NCBI GenBank assembly: GCA_965215115.1
Contig: OZ244050.1
Coordinates: forward strand, 5,084,001 to 5,148,000
From: CALDTK01 sp965215115
GTDB taxonomy: Bacteria; Bacteroidota; Bacteroidia; Chitinophagales; Saprospiraceae
Direction: 5' to 3'
Length of the DNA: 64,000 bases
The position numbers and the translations under genes were made by a program. Shown piece after piece: positions 51,901-60,900 of this stretch. The notes beneath the pieces are model-generated. The model had not been told where the DNA came from. It saw only the letters and a list, made by a program, of their open reading frames with translations, and made no database searches. Within the stretch, counting starts at the first letter, position 1; each line of letters begins with the position of its first letter.

Positions 51901-54900
51901 CACCGACGACTGCGACAAGGACGTCAACGTGGCCGTCACGCAGACCACCCGCCCGGGCGCCTGCGCGAACGGCTACGAGATCGTACGACTCTTCACCGCC
52001 ACCGACAACTGCGGCAACAGCGTGACCGCGACCCAGGTCGTCACCGTGACCGACACGAAGCAACCTGTCTTCGCCAACGTCCCGAAGGACGTGGCCATCG
52101 GCTGCACCGCGAGCGTGCCGCAGGACCGCCCGACGGCCACCGACAACTGCGACGGCCAGGTGGAGGTCAAGGAGACGCAGACCCGCGAGGCCGGTAAGTG
52201 CGCCGGGAGCTACCGGCTCGTCCGCACCTTTACGGCCGTCGATAAGTGCGGCAACGCGGCTAGGGCCACGCAGACCATCACCGTCGACGACGAGGACGCC
52301 CCCGTGTTTAGCTACGTGCCCGCCGGCATCGAGTTGGCCTGTAGCGAAGCACTCCCGAAAGAGCAGCCGACCGTAAGCGACGTTTGTGACGCCAAGCCCA
52401 CCGTCACCCTCACCGAGACCCGCCGCGCCGAGAAGTGCGCCGGGACCTACGAACTCGTCCGCACGTGGACCGCGACCGACCACTGCGGCAACAGCGCCAC
52501 GGCCTCGCAGGTCATCAAGATCAGCGATCGGACCGCCCCGACCTTTGCCGGCGTCCCGGCCAACGTCGTCATCGACTGCGACGCTGCCCTCCCGAAAGAC
52601 GCCCCGACCGCCACCGACAACTGTGACGCCAAACCGAAGCTCACCCTCGCCGAGACCCGCCGCGACGGCAGCTGCCGGGACGGTTACCAGGTCGTGCGCC
52701 TCTGGACCGCGACCGACGCCTGCGGCAACACCGCCACCACGCAGCAGGTCGTGACCGTGCGTGACGTGAAGGCGCCAGTGTTGGCCGGCGTCCCCGCCGA
52801 CATCGAGATCTCCTGCGACGGCGTCCTGCCGCTCACCGAGCCCACGGCCAGCGACAACTGCGACAAGGAGGTCAAGATTGCCGAGACCACCCGCCGTGAA
52901 CCGGGCGCCTGCGCGGACAGCTACAAGCTCATCCGCATCTGGACGGCGACCGACAACTGCGGCAATACCGCAACGGCCAGCCAGGTCGTCACCGTTACCG
53001 ACAAGACGGCCCCCGTCTTCGCGGGCATCCCGGCCGCCATCACGATCGGTTGTGACGCTACCCTCCCGAGCGCCGCCCCGCAGGTGAGCGACAATTGCGA
53101 CAACGAACTCGCGATCAACGAGACGCAAACCCGCCGACCGGGCGCGTGCCCCGAGGCCTACGAACTCGTCCGCCTCTGGACGGCGACCGACAACTGCGGC
53201 AACACGGCTACGGCCTCGCAGGTCGTGACCGTCACCGATAGCCAGCAGCCCGCCTTTGCCTTCGTCCCCGCCGCCGTCACCCTCGACTGCGACGCGGCCC
53301 TGCCGAACACCCAACCGGAGGTGACCGACAACTGCGACCAGAACGTCGAGCTCAGGGAGTCGCGCGAGACCAAGGCCGGCGCCTGTCCCGGCGGCTCGAC
53401 GGTCGTGCGGACGTGGACCGCGGTCGACAACTGCGGCAACACCGCGGTCGCCTCCCAGGTCGTGACCTTCGTCGACAAGCGGGCCCCGATCTTCGCGAAC
53501 GTCCCGCAGGCCACGACGATGAGCTGCGAAGGCACCCTGCCGACCGCGCAGCCGATCGCGACCGACAACTGCGACCCGAGACCAAAGATCACCGAGACCC
53601 AGAGCACGAAGCCCGGCAACTGCGCCGGCAACTACGTCGTGACGCGGGTGTGGACGGCGACCGATGCCTGTGGCAACAGCGCCACCGCCAGCCAGGTCAT
53701 CACCGTGACCGATACCAAGAAGCCGACTTTCGTCGACGTCCCGGCCGCGCTTACCCTAAGCTGCGAGGAAGCGCTACCGACGGTTTTGGCGAAAGCCACC
53801 GACAACTGCGACGCCAAGGTCAAGGTCACCGAGACGCAGGTCCGTCGCGACGGCAACTGCGGCAGCGGCTACACCGTAATCAGGACCTTCGTCGCTACGG
53901 ACGCCTGCGGCAACACGGCCTCGGCCCAGCAGGTGGTCACGGTTCGCGACCAGAAGGCCCCGGTCTTCGCGGGCGTGCCGGCGGCCGTGACGATACCGTG
54001 CAACGGCGCCCTCCCGACCACGAAACCCACCGCCACCGACAACTGCGCGAAGAGCGTCGCGATCACAGAGACGCAAGTCACGCAACCCGGCGCCTGCGAG
54101 AACAACTACGCGCTGATCCGCACCTGGACCGCGACCGACGACTGCGGCAACACCGCCACGGCCAGCCAGGTCGTCACCCTCGAGGACACCGCGCCACCGA
54201 CCTTCGTGAGTGTCCCGAAGGAAGCCACGGTCGAGTGTAGCGATGCCCTCCCGAAGGAGTACGCCACCGCCAGCGACAACTGTGACAAGGAAGTAACCGT
54301 GACCGTGGCCGAGCGCCGCGAGAACGGCGCCTGCGCAGACAGCTACGTCATTTACCGCGTCTTCACGGCCACGGACAACTGCGGCAATACGGCTACGGCC
54401 AGCCAGAAAGTCAACGTCCGCGACACGAAGGCCCCGACCTTCCTGAGCGTACCGCCCGCCGTGACCATCGCCTGCGATGCGCCGCTGCCGATCAAACTCG
54501 CGAGCGCGACCGACAACTGCGACCAGCAGGTGACCGTCACCGAGGCCCAGACCCGCGTCGACGGGAAGTGCCCCCAGGGCTACCAAATCGTGCGGACGTT
54601 TACCGCGACCGACAACTGCGGCAACACGGCGACGATCAGCCAGGTAGTCACCGTCACCGACGATAAGGCGCCCGCGTTCGCGAGCGTCCCCGCCGGCGTA
54701 TCCATCACCTGCGCCGAGCCCCTCCCGATCGACGCCCCGATCGCGACCGACAACTGCGACAAGCAGGTCAAGGTAGTCGAGACGCAACGCAACGAGCCCG
54801 GCGCCTGCGCCGGTAGCTACGCCGTGATCCGGGTCTGGACCGCGACCGACGCCTGTGGCAACAGCGCCACGGCCAGCCAACGCGTCCAGCGCACCGACAA

Positions 54901-57900
54901 GCAGGCCCCGACCTTCGCGAGCGCCCCGGGCGACGTGACCGTGAGCTGCGACCAGCCGCTCCCGACGGACCTCCCCGTCGCCACCGACGACTGCGACGCG
55001 AAGCCCGTCGTCACCGAGACCAAGCGCGATGAGCCCGGCACCTGCGCCGGGACCTACCGCGTGGTCCGGACCTTCACCGCTACCGATGCCTGTGGCAACA
55101 AGGCGACCACCCAGCAGGTGGTCCAGGTGGAGGACAAGCGCCCGCCCGTCATTACCAAGGTGCCCGGCGCGGTGACGATCTCGTGTGACGCCCCCGTCCC
55201 GACGGACGCCCCCGTCGCCTCCGACAACTGCGACCCTAAGGTGACGATCACCGAAAGTCAGGAGTTCCTCCGCAGCGCCTGCGCCGGCAACTACCGCATC
55301 GTGCGCAAGTGGACGGCTACGGACGCCTGTGGCAACACCGCCACCGCGACGCAGCTCGTGACGGTACAAGACCTCACGGCCCCCGTCTTCGCCGCCGTGC
55401 CTGCCGCCGTCGCCATCACCTGTGATGCGGCGCTGCCGACGGCACTCCCGACCGCCACCGACAACTGCGACCAGACGCCCCACGTCTCCGAGACGCAGAG
55501 CCGCCTGCCGGGCGGGTGCGCGGACAGCTACGTGCTCGTACGTCTCTTTACCGCTACGGACGCCTGCGGCAATAAGGCCACGGCCAGCCAGCAGGTCACC
55601 GTCTCCGACAAGACCGCGCCTAAGCTCGTCGGCGTACCGGCCAACGCAACCTTCGCCTGCGACGGCGCCGTCCCGACCGATAAGCCGACCGCGACGGACG
55701 ATTGCGATGCCCAGGTCGACGTGACCGAGGCCACCGAGACGATCCCCGGCGCCTGCAAGGGGTCTTACGTCCTGATCCGTACCTGGACCGCGACCGACAA
55801 CTGCGGCAACACCGCCACGGCCAGCCAGCGCGTCGAGGTGGGGGACAAGAGCGTCCCGACCTTTACGAGCGTGCCCGCGGCCCTCAGCCTCAACTGCGGC
55901 GAGGCCCTCCCGACGGATCAGCCGGGCGCCAGTGACAACTGTGACTCCAACGTGGGCATCGTCGAGACGAGCGCCCGCCAGGAGGGCAGCTGCGCCGACG
56001 CCTACAAGGTAATCCGCACCTGGACCGCCACGGATGCCTGCGGCAATAAGGCCACGGCCAGCCAGGTGATCACCTTCGAGGACAAGGTGGCTCCCGTGTT
56101 CGCCAACGTGCCACCGGCCGTCACGCTCTCGTGCGAGCAGCCGATCCCGACCACGCAGCCGCGGGCCACCGACAACTGCGCCACCGACGTGACCATCACC
56201 GAGCGCTCCGACCGCAGGCGCGGACAGTGTGAGGACGGCTACACCGTGACCCGCATCTGGACGGCCACCGACGCCTGTGGCAACTCGGCCACGGCCAGCC
56301 AGGTCGTCACCGTCCAGGACAAAACCGCCCCGACCTTCGCGCAGGTACCACCGAGCGTGACGATCGCCTGCGGCGGCGAGATGCCCAACGCCGAGGCCAC
56401 CGCGACCGACAACTGCGACACGCAGGTCAAGGTCACCAAGCGCGACACCCGCGTGGCCGGCGCCTGTGAGGACAGCTACACCATCGTGCGCGAGTGGACC
56501 GCCACCGACAACTGCGGCAACACCGCCACGGCCAGCCAGGTGATCACCGTCACCGACGCGACCGCACCCGTCATGGCGAGCGTACCGCCGGCCGTGACTG
56601 TGTCCTGCGGCCAGGGCTTGCCGACCAGCAGGCCCGTCGCCACCGACGGTTGCGACAAGAAGGTCGACATCGCCGAGGCGCAGGAGACCCTCCAGGGCCC
56701 CTGCCCCGACAGCTACACCGTGATCCGGACCTGGACCGCGACCGACAACTGCGGCAACACCGCCCGCGCGTCGCAGACCGTGACCGTGCTCGACGACAGC
56801 GCGCCGCGCTTCACGAAGGTGCCGGCGAGCCGGACCATCAACTGCGACCAGGACCCGGGCGACGACGAGCCCGTGGCCGCCGACGACTGCGACAAGGACG
56901 TGGCGCTGACCATGACCGAGACCACGAGCGGGACCGACTGCAAGAGCGGCATCACGCTCACGCGCATCTGGACGGCGACCGACAACTGCGGCAACACCGC
57001 CACGGCCAGCCAGACCATCCGCTTCGAGGACACCGAGAAGCCCGCGTTCGGGAAGCTCGACCGCACCCTCACCGTGGAGTGCGACCAGCCCGTCCCGACG
57101 ATCTACCCGAGCGTCACCGACAAGTGCGACCGCGACGTGGACATCGCCTTCTTCGACAAGCGCGAAGACAAGCCCTGCGGCGCCATCGTGACCCGGACCT
57201 GGGTCGCGACCGACGACTGCGGCAACACGGCCAGCGCCACGCAGCTCATCGTCATTAAGGATTCACAGAAGCCCCTCCTCACCGGCGTGCCCGCCGCCAC
57301 GCAGATCGCCTGCGGGGAGACCCTCCCGGCCGTCGACGTGACCGCGTCCGACAACTGCGCCGCCACCCTACCGGTGGCCTACGAGCAGGTCGAGGTCCCG
57401 GGCCGCTGCGCCGGCGAACGCATCATCTACCGCGTCTGGACCGCGACGGACGCCTGCGGCAACGCAACCGTGGGTTCGCAGGAGGTCGTCGTGACCGACG
57501 GCAGCGCGCCGACGCTGGCCAACGTGCCCGTCGCCGTCGAGCTGGGCTGTGGCGCGGCGCTGCCGACGACGAAGCCAACCGCTACGGACGACTGCGGCGG
57601 CGACGCCCCGACGATCAGTTCGGAGGACAGGACCGAGCCCGGCGTGTGCGCGAGCAGCTACCGCGTGGTCCGCGTCTGGACGGCGACCGACAAGTGCGGC
57701 AACGCCACCACGGCCAGCCAGGTCATCACCTTCCGGGATGCCGTCGCGCCGGTCTTGAACCAGGTGCCCGCCCCCGTGAGCCTCGCCTGCGGACAGGCCC
57801 TCCCGACCGCCGGGCCGACGGCCACCGACGACTGCGACACCGCCCCCGAGGTCAGGCAGACCGACGAGACGATCGCCGGGGACTGCGCCAACCGCTACCA

Positions 57901-60900
57901 GATCCTGCGGACGTGGACGGCCGTCGACAAGTGCAACAACACCAGTACCGCCACGCAGCTGATCACCGTCACCGACACGGAGGCGCCGACGTTCGGTACG
58001 CTTCCGCAAAACCTGAACCTCGGGTGCAACGAGCCGGTCCCGAACGACCAGCCGACCCTCACCGACGGTTGCGGCGGTACGCCGACGGTCTTCATGGCCG
58101 AGGAGCGCACCGAGACCGCCACCGGGTACGTGCTCACCCGCCTCTGGACCGCCTCCGACGCCTGCGGCAACACCGCCACGGCCAGCCAGGTGATCACCGT
58201 GAAGGCCGGCGGCAGCCCGACGTTCACCTTCGTGCCGGACGACCTCACGCTCACCTGCGGGGCCACCGTCCCGAACGCCGAGGCCCTCGCGAGTGACGCC
58301 TGCGGCGCGCCCGTCGAGGTCGAGGTGACCGAGAAGCGCAAGGACGGCAAGTGCGTCGGCAGCTACGTGCTCACCCGCACGTGGACCGCGCGCTCCGCCA
58401 ATGGTAAGACCGAGAAGGCCACGCAGACGATCACCGTAGCCGACGACGCGCCGCCGGTTTTCACGAAAGTGCCCTCCGACCTCCTACTCACCTGCGGGGA
58501 AGCCCTCCCGACCGAGCTGCCCGAGGCCAGCGACCAGTGCGGCGGCCGCGTCCGCGTCACCGTCGACGAGGACCGTAAGGACGGATCGTGTGCGGCCAAC
58601 CGCAGCGTGGTCCGCACCTTCACCGCCACCGACGACTGCGGCAACGCAGCGACCGCCACGCAGGTCATCACCTACGGCGACACCGAGGCCCCGACCTTCA
58701 CGTACGTACCGACCTCGGAGGAGTTCCAGTGCAGCGTCGGCCAGCCGAAGGACCGCGCCCGCGCCACGGACAACTGCGCCAAGAACGTGACGATCACGTT
58801 TGCGGACGTATCGCCGAGCACCGACTGCGCCCAGCGCCTCCAGCGCGTCTGGACCGCGACCGACGACTGCGGCAACACCGCCACGGCCGTGCAGCAGATC
58901 CTCCTCCAGGACACCGAGCGCCCCGTGCTCGCCAACGTGCCGAGCAACGTATCGGTCGACCTCACGAAGGGCGACAAGCTGCCCGCGGCCGCGAAGGTGG
59001 TCGCGACCGACAACTGCGACGCCTCGCCCGAGGTCAAACTCTCCGAGCAGACCGTCGCGGGCGCGGGTTGCAACTACGTCATCGTGCGCACCTGGGAGGC
59101 GATCGACCGCTGCGGCAACACCGCCCGCGGGACACAGCGCGTGAGCGTCACCGACCAGGGCTCGGCGAGCATCGCGGTCGAGCCGACCACCGACTGCGCA
59201 CCGGCCTCCTACGGGGTCCGCTCCGTGACGCAGCCGACGGGGGCCACCTACCAGTGGACCGCGACGCGGGGCCGCTTCGAGGACGCCACCGCGGCGGAGA
59301 CCCGCTTCGTCCCCGATGGCCCGGGCGACTATACCATCCAGCTCCGCGTCAACTCCCAGGCCTGTGCCGGGACGGCGACGGCCGAGATCAAGGTAGGCTC
59401 GAAGACGCTCGTCGTCACGGGCAACGGCCCACTGTGCGTAGGCTCCGAACTCAAGCTGATGGCTACGGCTGGCGCCAAAACCTACGCTTGGACCGGTCCC
59501 AACGGCTTCACGTCCGCCGAGCGCGACCCGTGGATCCCGAACGCGACGACGGCCATGTCGGGCGAGTACCGACTGGTGGCTGATTTTGGCGACTGTCGTC
59601 AAAACGCGAGCGTCACGGTCGTGGTCGGCGAGACCCTCGAGGTCGAGGTCGTGCTCCCGGAGAAGGTCTGCGGCGGTTCGCCCTTCACCCTCGCGGTGAA
59701 AGGTGCTATCGGCGCGACGTGGACGGGGCCGAACGGCAAGACCTACGGCGGGACCACGGTGACGATCCCGGTGGCAGAGTTTGCCGCGCACGCCGGTAAG
59801 TGGAGCGTGACCGCGACCAACGATACGGACTGCAAAACGACCGAGACCTTCACGCTCACGGTGGTGCGCCCGCCGGTGACGAGTGGCATCTCGAACGGCC
59901 CGCTGTGTGCCGGTAGCACACTCGTCCTCAACGCCAGCGGCGCCCGCACCTACGAGTGGAGCGGCCCGGACGGCTTCACCCAGTCCGGCGACCGCGTCAC
60001 CATCGATAACCTCGACTACGCCGCCGGCACCTACGCCTTCTACGTGACGGGTACGAACACGAACGGCTGCGCGAGCCGCGACACCGTCGACGTGGTCGTG
60101 ACCGGTCGGGCCACCGTAAGCATTTCGGGACCGGATAGCCTGTGTGCCAACGAGCCACTCCGCATCGTGGCCACCGGTGGCACGGAGTACCTCTGGACGG
60201 GTCCGGACAACTACACGGGCCGCACGGCGGGCATCGACATCCCCGCCTTCAGCGCCGCCAAGGCCGGCACCTACGAGTTGACCACGCAGACCAGCAATGG
60301 CTGCACGGTAAAACGTAGCGTGACGGTAGCCATCAAAGCAACCTGCACCGGCACCCCCGGCACCCCCGGCACCCCAGGCACCCCAACCTGCACGCTCCCG
60401 GCGCTCTCGGCCGTCCTCACGACGGACAGCAAGTGCGGTTTCGCGACGGGCAGCATCACCATCCCGGTCGACCGCCCCGAAGACTACACCTGGAAGTGGC
60501 TACCGGCCAGCGACTCGCTCAACCGCGCGACGCGCCTGCGCGCCGGTGCGTACGTCATCGAGGTAAGCCTGCGCGGCAACCCGAGTTGCAAGCAGACCTA
60601 CAACGTGACCCTCCGCGACGAGGGCGCCTTCGCGGTGAGCGCCGAAGCCAGGGCCGCGGGTTGTGACACGCTCGGCTCCGTGACCTTGCGCCCGAGTGTG
60701 CCTGGCAACTACACCGTGCAGTGGGCCGACCTGGCCGGCAGCACAGCGACGCTGAGCCGCCAGGATCTTGCGGCCGGCAAGTACAGCTACACCGTCACCG
60801 ACGAGGCCAACTGCTCACAGACCGGTGAGGTGACCGTACCGAGCGCCTGTGCCTGTACGGCGACGGCCTCGGTGATCCGGGCCGATAAAGCCTCGGTGTG

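Noticed and set aside
51416..53314. Long minus-strand open frames (up to about 700 residues) inside the adhesin gene
   Set aside because: They run antisense through the tandem repeats, consist of Arg/Gly/Val/Ala-rich periodic sequence and show no domain or start context. They result from the GC-rich repetitive code on the other strand.
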